DNA from: Echinicola soli | Lineage (GTDB): Bacteria; Bacteroidota; Bacteroidia; Cytophagales; Cyclobacteriaceae | DNA: 64,000 nucleotides | NCBI RefSeq assembly: GCF_006575665.1 | Contig: NZ_CP041253.1 | Coordinates: 3,385,001-3,449,000, forward strand | Reading direction: 5' to 3' | Shown here: piece after piece, positions 35,433 through 44,741 of the stretch | Layout: every line of letters starts with the position of its first letter | Position numbering within the stretch: the first letter of the stretch is position 1 | The notes under the pieces: generated by a model | Databases searched by the model: none | What the model saw: the letters and a program-made list of their open reading frames with translations, nothing else | What the model was told of the DNA's origin: nothing | Program-made: the position numbers and the translations under genes

Positions 35433-35878
35433 TTGGGTTACTTTAGTAAGTTATTAAATGCATTTGTTCACAGCTTCCGAGGTAGGATTTGGGAGGCGTA
35501 TATCACCTGATTCATGGGATTCGCTGGTGACGGCAGCTTGCAGAATGACAGGTACTGTGCAGCTAATTTAGAAAGGATTTTGGAAGGAAAAAATTAAGTT
35601 TTTGTTGTGCAATGGGTTATTTGGAATGTTTTGGGCATAAAAACAATCTTTATTCATGTATTCAATCGTGTGCATAGAAAAATGAAATTAGTTAGAAAAA
35701 AATTGGATGGCACGCAGATGTCGCAGATTGCTTAAGATTTCCACAGATAACTATCAGCGATCATCAGCCGGATCAGCGTCATCGGCGTTCTGTTTATTGC
35801 ACACAGATGTCGCAGATTGCTTAAGATTCCCGCAGGTATATATCAGAGATCATCCGTCAGATCAGTGGCATCAGCGTG
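35433..35878. other. Intergenic region between GH31 and lacI
   Basis: 446 bases between the GH31 start and the end of lacI. It must hold the GH31 promoter, but no clean TAnnTTTG box is visible. The lacI-proximal half carries a tandem 81-base repeat (annotated separately). No gene seen. Confidence 0.5.
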
Positions 35879-35880
35879 CT
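35711..35880. repeat. Two tandem copies of an 81-base repeat
   Basis: Unit 1 spans 35711-35791 and unit 2 spans 35800-35880, separated by 8 bases. I count 14 mismatches in 81 positions (about 83% identity). The best-conserved part is CAGATGTCGCAGATTGCTTA in both units. Unit 2 runs into the lacI stop codon (35879-35881). Such GCAGATT/ATCAGCG-rich repeats look like non-coding intergenic repeats; an open frame across them is not gene-like. Confidence 0.85.
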
Positions 35881-36913
35881 ATCCTTTCCTCAAAGAGGAT
35901 TTCCGAATGACCAAACCTGTTTCGAGCATCTCCGTACGCGCTGTAAATGCTTCCTCATTTTCGGAATCGATCATTTCCAAAAGTAGCTGGGTTGCCTTTT
36001 CGCCCATATCGAAGCCAGGCTGGGAAACGGAAGAAAGGGGAGGCTCTATCATTGAAGAAAACTGCCAGTCGCTAAAGCCTACAGCACCAAACTCCTCAGG
36101 AAGTTTTAATCCCATGGATTTGGCTGCTTGCATGGCTCCGGCTGCTGCGATGTCATTCGATGCAAATACTGCGTCCGGTCGGTCTGAGGCATGGGAGAAC
36201 AATGCCCGGCAAATGGTCTCACTTTCCTCTGGAGTGCCTTTGGGACAAGGGATGATCCATTCTTCGCGAATAGGAATACCTGCTTCCTGTAGCGCTTTAA
36301 GATATCCTTCTTTTCGGTCAATGCTGATTTTCAGGTTCTCCGGGCCAGCCAAGTGAATGATTTTGGTATAGCCTTGTTCGATGAGGTGTTTGACGGCCTT
36401 ATATGCACCTGTCTGGTCATCTACGGTGACATTGACCGTGTCTTGAAGATTTGGAAGACGGTCAAAAAACACAATGGGGTAATGATAATCCATTAGTTTT
36501 TTGAAATGGTCAAAATTAGATGTTTCCTTGGAGAAGCTCACCAAAAGCCCATCGATTTGGTTGCTGATGATGGTATCCACTGCGGCGAGCTCTCTGGTTG
36601 CATTTTCGTTGGTCTGTAGGAGAATGACATTATAACCGTTGGCGTAAGCCACCTCTTCTATTCCACTGATGACCGTGCTAAAAAAAAAGTGCACCACCTC
36701 GGGGATTATAACACCAATGGTGGAAGACTTGCTTTTTCGGAGGCTCAAAGCCACGGCGTTGGGGCGGTAATTGAGTTTTTTTGCAAGTGCCTTTACCTTT
36801 TCCTTTGTTTCCTTACTGATTCCCGGGTAATCTTTCAGGGCACGTGAGACGGTAGAAGAGGAAATATTCAGGGCTTTTGCAATATCCTTGATCGTGGCTT
36901 GTCCTAGTTTCAT
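35879..36913 (-). CDS. LacI family transcriptional regulator of the alpha-glucan locus
   Basis: 344 residues. The N-terminal LacI helix-turn-helix is TIKDIAKALNISSSTVSRAL (8-27) with the hinge helix at NYRPNAVALSLRKSKS. The ligand-binding core (about 60-340) has STIGVIIPEVVHFFFSTVIS, QIDGLLVSFSKE and AVFASNDIAAAGAMQAAK, the usual type I binding-protein fold. It probably represses susC and possibly its own gene or the GH31/MFS genes until a malto-oligosaccharide or metabolite is present. It lies divergent to susC across a 364-base region that contains a likely operator. Use of a LacI protein instead of SusR is known in some Bacteroidota. Confidence 0.9.
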   Translation of the reverse strand: MKLGQATIKDIAKALNISSSTVSRALKDYPGISKETKEKVKALAKKLNYRPNAVALSLRKSKSSTIGVIIPEVVHFFFSTVISGIEEVAYANGYNVILLQTNENATRELAAVDTIISNQIDGLLVSFSKETSNFDHFKKLMDYHYPIVFFDRLPNLQDTVNVTVDDQTGAYKAVKHLIEQGYTKIIHLAGPENLKISIDRKEGYLKALQEAGIPIREEWIIPCPKGTPEESETICRALFSHASDRPDAVFASNDIAAAGAMQAAKSMGLKLPEEFGAVGFSDWQFSSMIEPPLSSVSQPGFDMGEKATQLLLEMIDSENEEAFTARTEMLETGLVIRKSSLRKG

Positions 36914-37277
36914 GATTTATTTAGACTTTTCTAAGATTCTAATATACTATTTTACCGGTAGAATAAAATGGTGTGCCAAATCAATAAACAGTGTACAGTG
37001 TACGAATACGAATGAAATTGAATTTTTGGAAGATAAATTTTTATCCCCTATGAAAACGTTTGCGGCGACGTTTGCATAAAAATCACTTTGTTTTTTTTGA
37101 TTCAAAAACTTGCCTGTGTGGCTTCTATTCCCTAATATTTCATTACGATCTCTGAAATACCACAAAAATCCAGCTTATCGGATTTTTTGATGAGTTTCAA
37201 GATTAAAAAGATAAATAGTATTATTTGAATATTCTATTTACTCTTAAAAATTAACAATTAATCCAAAACAAACCATT
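36914..37277. promoter_or_regulatory. Divergent control region between lacI and susC
   Basis: 364 bases, AT-rich, with no gene. It holds the LacI-type operator at 37056-37075 and a short tandem CAGTGTA pair (36989-37002) followed by CGAATA/CGAATG. A near-consensus TATTATTTG (37219-37227, one base longer than TAnnTTTG) with TTTC 20 bases upstream could be the susC promoter; its leader would be about 45 bases. Confidence 0.5.
37056..37075. promoter_or_regulatory. Putative LacI-family operator (direct repeat of ACGTTTGC)
   Basis: ACGTTTGC occurs twice, at 37056-37063 and 37068-37075, spaced by one helical turn (12 bases start to start). The first copy includes the palindromic core AACGTT common to LacI/CcpA-type operators. 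It lies 143 bases before lacI and about 200 bases before susC. Assignment to the neighbouring LacI protein is inference from position and core. Confidence 0.5.
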
Positions 37278-40244
37278 ATGCGAAAGATCTCTACCGTCTT
37301 AAAAGTAGCGGTAATGTGTCTAGCACTATTAAGTGGACACTTAATTTATGCGCAGGCTCAGACTGTTAAAGGAACTGTGACAGATACTGATTCCGGTGAG
37401 CCTTTACCATTTGTGAATGTTCTGCTGAAAGGAACCACAAGAGGAACCACGACAGATATTGATGGTTATTATTCCATTGATATCAATTCTCCAGAAGATG
37501 TATTGGTTTTTTCCTTTATAGGTTTTGATGCCAAGGAAATGACCGTAGGCAATCAGTCAACGATCAATGTGCAGTTGCAAGGTAATACCAAGCAGCTGGA
37601 CGAGGTAGTGGTGGTCGGTTATGGTACCCAGAGAAAAGCCGATTTGACGGGATCGGTTGGCTCTGTGGAACGTGACGACTTTAATGTTGGCCAAGTAACC
37701 AATCCTGAACAATTGATCACCGGTAAGGTGGCAGGTGTTCAGATCACACCAAATGGTGGTGCTCCTGGATCTGGAGGTAGGATCCGGATCCGGGGTGGTG
37801 CCTCCCTTAATGCTTCAAATGATCCATTGATCGTCATTGATGGTGTACCACTGGACAATTCTAAGACCTCAGGTACGGCCAATCCCCTGAATTTTCTAAA
37901 CCCTAATGATATCGAGACCTTTGATATCCTGAAGGATGCATCGGCCACAGCGATTTATGGCTCAAGGGCTTCCAATGGCGTGGTCCTGATCACGACGCGG
38001 AAGGGTAAGGAAGGCCAGCCATTGCGGGTGAATGTGAATTCGATGGTGTCTGTTTCCCAAGTGACCAATACTGTGGATATGCTGGATGCAGATCAATTTA
38101 GAAGTGTGGTGGCAGCGCAGGCTTCGCCATCCCAGGCAGCCTTGGTAGGAGAGGATGCAACGGATTGGCAGGAGGAGATTTATAAGGATGCGGTGAGTTT
38201 TGATAATAACGTTTCCATTTCAGGCGCCTATAAATCTTTGCCTTACCGTGTCTCTGTCGGTTATCTGGATCAGGACGGGATCCTCAAAACCGGAAACTTG
38301 AAAAGGACCTCTGCCAGCATCAGTTTAAATCCAAACTTCTTTGATGATAAGCTCCATGTCAATTTTAATGTCAAAGGAGTGATTACCAAAAGCCGCTTCG
38401 CTAACCGGGATGCGATCGGAGCTGCGGCAGCTTATGACCCTACCCATCCCGTGCACGATCCCAATGGAGTAGGAGGATATTGGGAATGGCTCAATGAAGA
38501 CGGGAATCCCCAGACCCTGGCTCCCAATAATCCTGTGGGGCTCCTAATGTCCAAGAACGATCGTGGTACGGTAAAACGAAGCATCGGTAATTTACAATTG
38601 GATTATGAGCTGCCTTTCCTCGAAGGACTTAAGGCCAACCTGAACTTGGGCTATGATGTGAGTTCCAGTGAGGGACGTACGATCATTGATGCCAATTCTG
38701 CTTCTGGATATTTTGAAGGCGGTAGCATAGCTCCTTACGAGCAAAGCAAGCGTAATTTGCTAGCTGACTTTTACTTGAACTATATCAAGGATTTTGGCGA
38801 TAGCCGGCTGAATTTTCTGGTCGGATATTCTGCACAGGATTTCTTGATCAAAAACCCAACCTTTGCCAGGGTAAATGCAGAAGGCGATACGCTGGCCGCT
38901 GCTGGTGTGGTGAGTCGTCCACAGTACCGTCTGATCTCCTATTTTGCCCGTGCCAATTATACCATTAAAGACAAATATTTGTTTACCGCCACGGTAAGGG
39001 CTGATGGTTCTTCACGGTTCAGCCCGGATAACAGATGGGGTGTTTTTCCATCCCTGGCGGCTGCTTGGCGGATCAGTGAAGAGGATATGCTGAAAGACAA
39101 TACCACCCTTACTGATTTGAAATTGCGGCTGGGATATGGTGTGACGGGCCAGCAGGATATAGGTTCTTATTTCCCCTACCTCCCTCGTTATGTCCAGAGT
39201 GATGATGCCACCCGGTACAGTTTTGGGGATACCTATTACACCACCTTACGACCAGAGGGCTATGATGAAAATATCAAGTGGGAAGAAACGACCACCTACA
39301 ATATCGGCTTGGACTATGAGTTCTTGGATGGTAAATTCTACGGTACATTGGACTACTACTTCAAAAAGACAGACGATTTGTTGGCTGTGATTCCCGTTCC
39401 TGCCGGTACCAACCTGACCAACCAACTGTTTACCAATGTAGGGAGTATCGAAAATCAGGGACTGGAAGTAGGCTTGACCTACAATGTGGTCAAAACCACC
39501 GATTTTAATTGGGATATAGGAGGAAACTATACCCATAACAAAAGCACAATCACCAGCCTCAGCAATGTAGAGGAGGATGCCGTCGGGATCTTGGTGGGAG
39601 GTATCAATGGCGGTACCGGTAATACCATCCAGGTGCATACGGTAGGTTATCAGCCAAACTCTTTCTACGCCTATGAGCAGGTTTATGGTGAGAATGGAGC
39701 GCCATTGGAAGGAGTCTATGTAGACCAAAATGGGGATGGCATGATCAACGAACAGGACCTTGTGAGGAATGGATTCCCTGATGCACGCCATTACTTTGGC
39801 TTTAACAGTTCCATGAGGTATAGGAACTGGAATTTTGGTTTTGTGCTGCGGGGCAATGCTGGTAATAAAGTCTATAATAATGTGGCGTCCTCCAATGCTG
39901 CCTACCAAGGCCTTCGTTTCCCCGGTTACATTAACAATCTTCCAGCTGATGTGCTCAATACAAACTTTCAGAACTACCAGCTGCGGTCTGATTACTATAT
40001 TCAGGATGCTTCTTTCCTAAGGATGGAAAACATCTCACTGGGGTATAATTTCGGCAACCTGTTTGACTCGAATGTTAACTTGCGCGCAAGCGCTACGGTT
40101 CAGAATGTTTTCGTGATCACCGACTATAGTGGGGTGAGTCCTGAAATCGCTCCAGGCGTGGATGATGCTACGGGAGGCGGGATTGACAATAACTTCTATC
40201 CCTTGCCACGCATATTCTCTTTCGGTGTAAACTTCGGATTTTAA
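37278..40244 (+). CDS. susC: SusC/RagA family TonB-linked outer membrane transporter
   Basis: 988 residues. Signal peptide ends near YAQA; a CarboxypepD_reg-like domain follows (about 28-105: VKGTVTDTDSGEPLPFVNVL), then the TonB-box-like DEVVVVGYGTQRKADLTGSV and the plug domain (LKDASATAIYGSRASNGVVL), then a 22-strand barrel ending in an aromatic residue (SFGVNFGF). SusC proteins import glycan fragments across the outer membrane with a SusD lid, using TonB energy. Its downstream partners are susD (19 bases) and susE. Malto-oligosaccharide is the likely substrate because GH13, GH31 and an MFS sugar carrier surround it. Confidence 0.95.
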   Translation: MRKISTVLKVAVMCLALLSGHLIYAQAQTVKGTVTDTDSGEPLPFVNVLLKGTTRGTTTDIDGYYSIDINSPEDVLVFSFIGFDAKEMTVGNQSTINVQLQGNTKQLDEVVVVGYGTQRKADLTGSVGSVERDDFNVGQVTNPEQLITGKVAGVQITPNGGAPGSGGRIRIRGGASLNASNDPLIVIDGVPLDNSKTSGTANPLNFLNPNDIETFDILKDASATAIYGSRASNGVVLITTRKGKEGQPLRVNVNSMVSVSQVTNTVDMLDADQFRSVVAAQASPSQAALVGEDATDWQEEIYKDAVSFDNNVSISGAYKSLPYRVSVGYLDQDGILKTGNLKRTSASISLNPNFFDDKLHVNFNVKGVITKSRFANRDAIGAAAAYDPTHPVHDPNGVGGYWEWLNEDGNPQTLAPNNPVGLLMSKNDRGTVKRSIGNLQLDYELPFLEGLKANLNLGYDVSSSEGRTIIDANSASGYFEGGSIAPYEQSKRNLLADFYLNYIKDFGDSRLNFLVGYSAQDFLIKNPTFARVNAEGDTLAAAGVVSRPQYRLISYFARANYTIKDKYLFTATVRADGSSRFSPDNRWGVFPSLAAAWRISEEDMLKDNTTLTDLKLRLGYGVTGQQDIGSYFPYLPRYVQSDDATRYSFGDTYYTTLRPEGYDENIKWEETTTYNIGLDYEFLDGKFYGTLDYYFKKTDDLLAVIPVPAGTNLTNQLFTNVGSIENQGLEVGLTYNVVKTTDFNWDIGGNYTHNKSTITSLSNVEEDAVGILVGGINGGTGNTIQVHTVGYQPNSFYAYEQVYGENGAPLEGVYVDQNGDGMINEQDLVRNGFPDARHYFGFNSSMRYRNWNFGFVLRGNAGNKVYNNVASSNAAYQGLRFPGYINNLPADVLNTNFQNYQLRSDYYIQDASFLRMENISLGYNFGNLFDSNVNLRASATVQNVFVITDYSGVSPEIAPGVDDATGGGIDNNFYPLPRIFSFGVNFGF

Positions 40245-40263
40245 CCTTAAACCCTGAACAGCA

Positions 40264-41853
40264 ATGAAATTAAATTGGATATATAAAATGACCATGATGC
40301 TGGGACTCTTGAGTGCGGTGTCATGTACAGACTTGGATTTAGAGCCTTATAATGAGGTGACCTCCATTCAGGTCTATGAGGACTTTGATAACTACAAGGC
40401 GGTCTTGGCAAAATTGTATGCAGGCCTCGCTGTCAGTGGGCAACAGGGCCCCTCCGGTAAACCTGATATCAGCGGCTTGGACGAAGGTGCATCGACCTAC
40501 ATTAGGGCGTATTGGAAGCTTCAGGAATTGCCGACAGATGAAGCAATCATCGCTTGGAACGACCAAGGGTTACCTCAGCTGAATACTAGTGAATGGACCT
40601 CAGAAAATAACTTTATCGCTGCCATGTACTACCGGATTTTCTACCAGATATCCTTGGCCAATGAGTTTATTAGAGAGACAAGTGATGAAAAAATGGCGTC
40701 CAGGGGTATCTCAGAAGCTGATCTGGAAACAGGTAGGATTTACCGGGCAGAGGCCAGGTTTTTACGTGCCCTGAGCTATTTCCATGCGTTGGACATGTAT
40801 GGCAACGTACCTTTTGTGACGGAGACAGATGCAGTGGGGGCTTTTTTTCCAGAGCAAACCAACAGGGCTGATCTGTTCGCATATATCGAAAGTGAACTGA
40901 TGGAGATTTTGCCAACTTTGATAGCTGCCAGACAGAATGAGTATGCCCGTGCAGACAAAGCCGCTGCCTGGATGTTGCTTTCCAAACTGTACCTGAATGC
41001 AGAGGTGTATATTGGTGAAGACCATTTTGATGAAGCCTTGACTTATTTAAACGAAATCATCAATAGTGGTTATTCCCTTGAGGGAAATTATAATCATTTG
41101 TTTTTGGCAGATAATCACCTGTGCCGGGATGAGCTGATCTTTTCGGTAGCTTTTGATGGGGTGAATACTACCACGTATGGCGGAACCACCTTCTTGGTAA
41201 ATGCCGCTGTCGGCGGGACGATGGACAGGGAGGAATTTGGTATCCCTGGTGGATGGCAAGGGCTGAGAACCCGGCCTGAGATCGTTGCACTCTACCCGGT
41301 TACAGATGGGTCAACTGATGCGAGGGCTTTGTTTCATACGGATGAGCAAAACTTGGACATAGAGGATATTGCTATTTTCCAGGATGGTTATGCCGTAAAG
41401 AAATATAAAAATGTCACCAGGGACGGACAGCGTGGTTCCAGTCCAGGCACTGATATCGTGGATACCGACTTCCCAATGTTCCGTCTGGGCGATGTTTACC
41501 TGATGTATGCAGAGGCCGTACTTCGTGGAGGTAGTGGAGGCAGCCAAGCACAAGCCTTGGCTTATGTCAATATGCTTAGAGAAAGGGCCTATGGTGATGC
41601 TTCTGGGAATATCACGGCAGGTGAGCTGACATTGGATTTTATTTTGGATGAGCGTGCAAGGGAGCTGAAGTGGGAAGCGCACCGAAGGACTGACCTGATC
41701 AGGTTTGACCGGTTTACTGGCAATGATTATACTTGGCAGTGGAAAGGTGGAATTTTTGAAGGGAAGTCAGTGGAGAGCTACAGGAGGCTTTATCCTTTGC
41801 CAGTGGCTGACCTGACAGCCAATCCCAAACTCAAGCAAAATGACGGTTATTAA
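40264..41853 (+). CDS. susD: SusD/RagB family glycan-binding lipoprotein
   Basis: 529 residues. Lipoprotein signal with cysteine C21 in LLSAVSC, followed by TDLDLEPYNEVT, the usual SusD start. The TPR-like core is visible in RAEARFLRALSYFHALDMYG and ADKAAAWMLLSKLYLNAEVY, and the C-terminal DERARELKWEAHRRTDLIRF is the conserved SusD closing block. It forms the surface lid on SusC and captures oligosaccharides. It starts 19 bases after susC and ends 6 bases before susE. Confidence 0.95.
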   Translation: MKLNWIYKMTMMLGLLSAVSCTDLDLEPYNEVTSIQVYEDFDNYKAVLAKLYAGLAVSGQQGPSGKPDISGLDEGASTYIRAYWKLQELPTDEAIIAWNDQGLPQLNTSEWTSENNFIAAMYYRIFYQISLANEFIRETSDEKMASRGISEADLETGRIYRAEARFLRALSYFHALDMYGNVPFVTETDAVGAFFPEQTNRADLFAYIESELMEILPTLIAARQNEYARADKAAAWMLLSKLYLNAEVYIGEDHFDEALTYLNEIINSGYSLEGNYNHLFLADNHLCRDELIFSVAFDGVNTTTYGGTTFLVNAAVGGTMDREEFGIPGGWQGLRTRPEIVALYPVTDGSTDARALFHTDEQNLDIEDIAIFQDGYAVKKYKNVTRDGQRGSSPGTDIVDTDFPMFRLGDVYLMYAEAVLRGGSGGSQAQALAYVNMLRERAYGDASGNITAGELTLDFILDERARELKWEAHRRTDLIRFDRFTGNDYTWQWKGGIFEGKSVESYRRLYPLPVADLTANPKLKQNDGY

Positions 41854-41859
41854 TCCAAA

Positions 41860-42912
41860 ATGCCTTTAAAGATGAAAAGATTAGCTAGATATATTTTAGG
41901 AGCACTGCCGCTTATTTTGGCTGCGTCCTGTTCGGAAGATTTGGATCCTGTGATCAATAGTGATCCCACGGCGCCGGTTTTGACGAGTCCGGCAGCCGGT
42001 TCTTCGCTCGTGTTGACTGCCGAAGAAGCCGCAACAGAGTTGGTGTTTGCTTATGAAAAGACGGATTATGGTTTTTCTGCAGCAGCCACTTACATTGCGC
42101 AGATGGACCTGCAAGGAAATGAATTTGCAGCTCCTTTGGAGATTGCCACATCCACATTGTCTGAGTTGTCGGTCACGTATGCGGCGTTTAATCAGAAACT
42201 ATTGGCAAAAGGACTGGTCCCCGGTGAAGAGTCTGCCATAGAACTTCGCATAAAATCAACTATTAACAGTTCCGTAGCAGATGAGTTTTCGGAGGTGATC
42301 GATATGCAAGTGACTCCTTACGAGGTAGCGTTGGAATACCCAAGGCTTTACCTTCCGGGAGATTACCAAGGCTGGGATCCGGCCAATGAAAATACGATCA
42401 TTTATTCGGTGAAGTCCGATAATGTGTATGAGGGTTTTATCCATGTTTTAGGAGGTTCTGGAGAATTCAAAGTCAATGAAGGTCCTAATTGGGATGTGAA
42501 CTATGGTGATGATGGAGGAGACGGTACATTGGAGGAAAATGGTGAAAACATCATAGCTGATGGAGTAGGTACATTTAAGCTGACAGTGGATCTGGCAGCG
42601 AAAACCTATACACTAGGGGCTCCTCTGTATTGGGGGATTATTGGCGACGCGACACCTGGTGGCTGGGATGCCTCTACCCCAATGGAGTTTGATGCAGATG
42701 AAAATATTCTTACGGTCACGGTTGACTTGGGCACGGGAGTGATGAAATTCCGTGCAAACGATGCCTGGGATTACAATTATGGAGATGAAGATCTGGATGG
42801 TGTCCTGGAGCCAGGGGGTGCTGACATTCCCGTGGAGGAAGCGGGGAATTATATCATAACCCTTGATTTTAAGGTCCCGGGAGAAGTGTCATATGCTTTG
42901 GTGAAGAACTAA
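41860..42912 (+). CDS. susE: SusE-like surface starch-binding lipoprotein
   Basis: 350 residues. Lipoprotein cysteine at C24 in LILAASC; a second in-frame ATG at 41872 would also give a good signal peptide. Residues about 28-140 form the SusE N-terminal fibronectin-like domain (DPTAPVLTSPAAGSSLVL). Two related domains follow: RLYLPGDYQGWDP with WDVNYGDDGGDGTLEENG, and YWGIIGDATPGGWDA with WDYNYGDEDLDGVLEPGG. This repeated NYGD pattern resembles the tandem starch-binding domains of SusE/SusF. It probably holds glucans at the surface. It ends the susCDE unit with no obvious terminator. Confidence 0.88.
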   Translation: MPLKMKRLARYILGALPLILAASCSEDLDPVINSDPTAPVLTSPAAGSSLVLTAEEAATELVFAYEKTDYGFSAAATYIAQMDLQGNEFAAPLEIATSTLSELSVTYAAFNQKLLAKGLVPGEESAIELRIKSTINSSVADEFSEVIDMQVTPYEVALEYPRLYLPGDYQGWDPANENTIIYSVKSDNVYEGFIHVLGGSGEFKVNEGPNWDVNYGDDGGDGTLEENGENIIADGVGTFKLTVDLAAKTYTLGAPLYWGIIGDATPGGWDASTPMEFDADENILTVTVDLGTGVMKFRANDAWDYNYGDEDLDGVLEPGGADIPVEEAGNYIITLDFKVPGEVSYALVKN

Positions 42913-43672
42913 GTGGTTTGATTTTGAGAAAGAAAACAATGCATAGAGTATCAATATGTTAGATATGAGACATCAGTATTGAGATGTGAGACTTGAGACA
43001 ATTGTTCCTCTCCGCCGTGGCGGAGAGGTTAGGTAGGGTAGATCGGAGCAAAGTAAAAGGCAGATAGCAAAAATATAAGGTTGAGTCGGGAGACTCAGTC
43101 TTTGTGCTCCCGTGTCAGAGACGGCGGGATAACGTTAAGAAGTGGTAGTACCGGGTCTCTGCCCCTGTACTAAGAAATATTGAGTCCCTGCCTGGGCACA
43201 GTCCCTCCATAACCAATAATGGGCAGAAGCTTGGGAAGGTTTGAAAGGAATTGGTCTGAAATTCCATCTAGGGAAAGACCAGATATTACTATGTTTGACA
43301 ATGAAATCTAATAATTAATCCGGTCAACTATAACAAGGGAAGTAGATGTAAGTAGTGAGTCGTGAGTACATTCCCTCCCCGCCGCGGAGGATAGGTGGGG
43401 TTATTTAGGGCTGTAAGTCTGGACAGGTCAGTACGTTCTGATACCATCGCATGCTGACTTAATAAACGCTATGGAATGTTGAATTCGGGGAAATGACAGT
43501 ATCTTTCCCCGAATAGATATGGTTTGAAAGGAGAAATTGCCAAAATGATAACATTTAGTCTTTCAATTAAAGGATATTAGAGCAGGTCTTTATATCTTTG
43601 AGCTTACTGACAAAAATCAGTAACGCGAAAGCATTTTATCAAATAGTAATCAAACCATTAAACCATTCAATT
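42913..43672. repeat. Long gene-free region with palindromic and simple repeats
   Basis: About 760 bases between susE and the aldolase gene. A 10-bp stem palindrome CCTCTCCGCC/GGCGGAGAGG lies at 43007-43028 and a diverged copy at about 43374-43400. Both are followed by AGGTAGGGT/AGGTGGGGT and preceded by GTGAG..GAGAC-type runs (42982-42999 and 43354-43369), so the two are copies of one composite element. GAGTC/GACTC and other small inverted repeats lie between them. No gene is supported. A -7 box for fbaA is near the right end. Confidence 0.65.
43593..43600 (+). promoter_or_regulatory. -7 promoter box (TATCTTTG) upstream of fbaA
   Basis: TATCTTTG matches TAnnTTTG and would start transcription near 43605, giving a leader of about 68 bases. 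A clear TTTG 19-20 bases upstream is lacking, so the call rests on the -7 box and its position. Confidence 0.4.
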
Positions 43673-44734
43673 ATGAAATTCAAACCAGGAATAAAGTTCG
43701 GTGAAGAATTGAAAGACCTATTGGAGTATGCCAAGGAGAGCGAATTTGCTTTACCGGCTGTCAACGTGATCAACACCAGTACTGCCAATGCAGTGTTGGA
43801 GACAGCCAAGAAGGTGAATTCTCCTGTCATCGTGCAGTTTTCCAATGGTGGTGCTCAGTTCTTTGCTGGAAAAGGGCTGGCGAATGATAAACAACAAGCC
43901 TCCGTTGCTGGTGCGGTATCTGGTGCCATGCACGTACACAAAATGGCTGAAGCTTATGGTGTGCCTGTGATCCTTCATACAGACCATGCTGCCAAAAAAC
44001 TGATCCCTTGGGTGGACGGTATGCTGGAAGCTGGCAAGGAGCATTATGCAGCCTTCAAGAAGCCACTTTTCAGTTCTCACATGCTGGATCTTTCCGAAGA
44101 ATCCATCGAAGAGAACATCGAAACATCCGTAAAATACCTTGCTGAATTCAAGAAGCTGGAAATGGCCCTTGAAATCGAACTAGGGGTGACCGGTGGTGAA
44201 GAAGACGGTGTGGACAATACCGATATTGACAGCTCCAAGCTTTATACGCAACCAGAAGAAGTGGCTTACGCTTATGAGAAACTGAAAGAGCAGAGTGAGC
44301 TGTTTACCATCGCGGCAGCATTTGGTAACGTACACGGTGTGTACAAGCCGGGAAATGTAAGCTTGCAGCCAAAAATCTTGAAAAACTCCCAAGATTATAT
44401 CTGCGAAAAATTCGGCCTTTCCGGTAAGCCCGTGAGCTTTGTGTTCCATGGTGGTTCTGGTTCTTCTGTGGAAGAGATCAGAGAGGCTACAGGATATGGC
44501 TCTATCAAAATGAACATCGATACCGATATGCAGTGGGCATTCTGGGAAGGTGTTTTGAAATATTACAAGGAGAAAGAAGGTTACCTTCAAACTCAGCTTG
44601 GAAACCCTGAGGGTGCTGATAAGCCAAATAAGAAAAACTACGACCCAAGAGTATGGCTAAGAAAAGGCGAAGAAAACTTCGTGAAACGTCTGGAAGTAGC
44701 CTTTGATATGCTCAATGCGGTAAACAGAAACTAA
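43673..44734 (+). CDS. fbaA: Class II fructose-bisphosphate aldolase
   Basis: 353 residues from the ATG at 43673 (MKFKPGIKFG); a longer in-frame opening from 43598 is not family-like. Zinc and substrate motifs are visible: VILHTDHAAKKL, FGNVHGVY, VFHGGSGSS and KMNIDTDMQWAFWEG. Length and motifs match the class IIA (E. coli FbaA) type. It cleaves fructose 1,6-bisphosphate to dihydroxyacetone phosphate and glyceraldehyde 3-phosphate. It sits alone inside the alpha-glucan locus, isolated by repeat-rich gaps on both sides, with its own likely promoter. Confidence 0.96.
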   Translation: MKFKPGIKFGEELKDLLEYAKESEFALPAVNVINTSTANAVLETAKKVNSPVIVQFSNGGAQFFAGKGLANDKQQASVAGAVSGAMHVHKMAEAYGVPVILHTDHAAKKLIPWVDGMLEAGKEHYAAFKKPLFSSHMLDLSEESIEENIETSVKYLAEFKKLEMALEIELGVTGGEEDGVDNTDIDSSKLYTQPEEVAYAYEKLKEQSELFTIAAAFGNVHGVYKPGNVSLQPKILKNSQDYICEKFGLSGKPVSFVFHGGSGSSVEEIREATGYGSIKMNIDTDMQWAFWEGVLKYYKEKEGYLQTQLGNPEGADKPNKKNYDPRVWLRKGEENFVKRLEVAFDMLNAVNRN

Positions 44735-44741
44735 GTTTGTT

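Noticed and set aside
35817..36356. 179-codon plus-strand frame across the repeat and lacI
   Set aside because: It starts in the 81-base repeat and continues antisense to lacI; Ser-rich shadow sequence.
39246..39908. 220-codon minus-strand frame opposite susC
   Set aside because: Shadow of the susC barrel region; no family features.
42982..43020. GTGAG/GAGAC runs as the start of a CRISPR or tandem repeat array
   Set aside because: Units are irregular, few, and lack spacers; better explained as a degenerate intergenic repeat.
43130..43140. TAACGTTA palindrome as a second LacI site before fbaA
   Set aside because: Only an 8-base match without the second repeat, more than 500 bases from fbaA.
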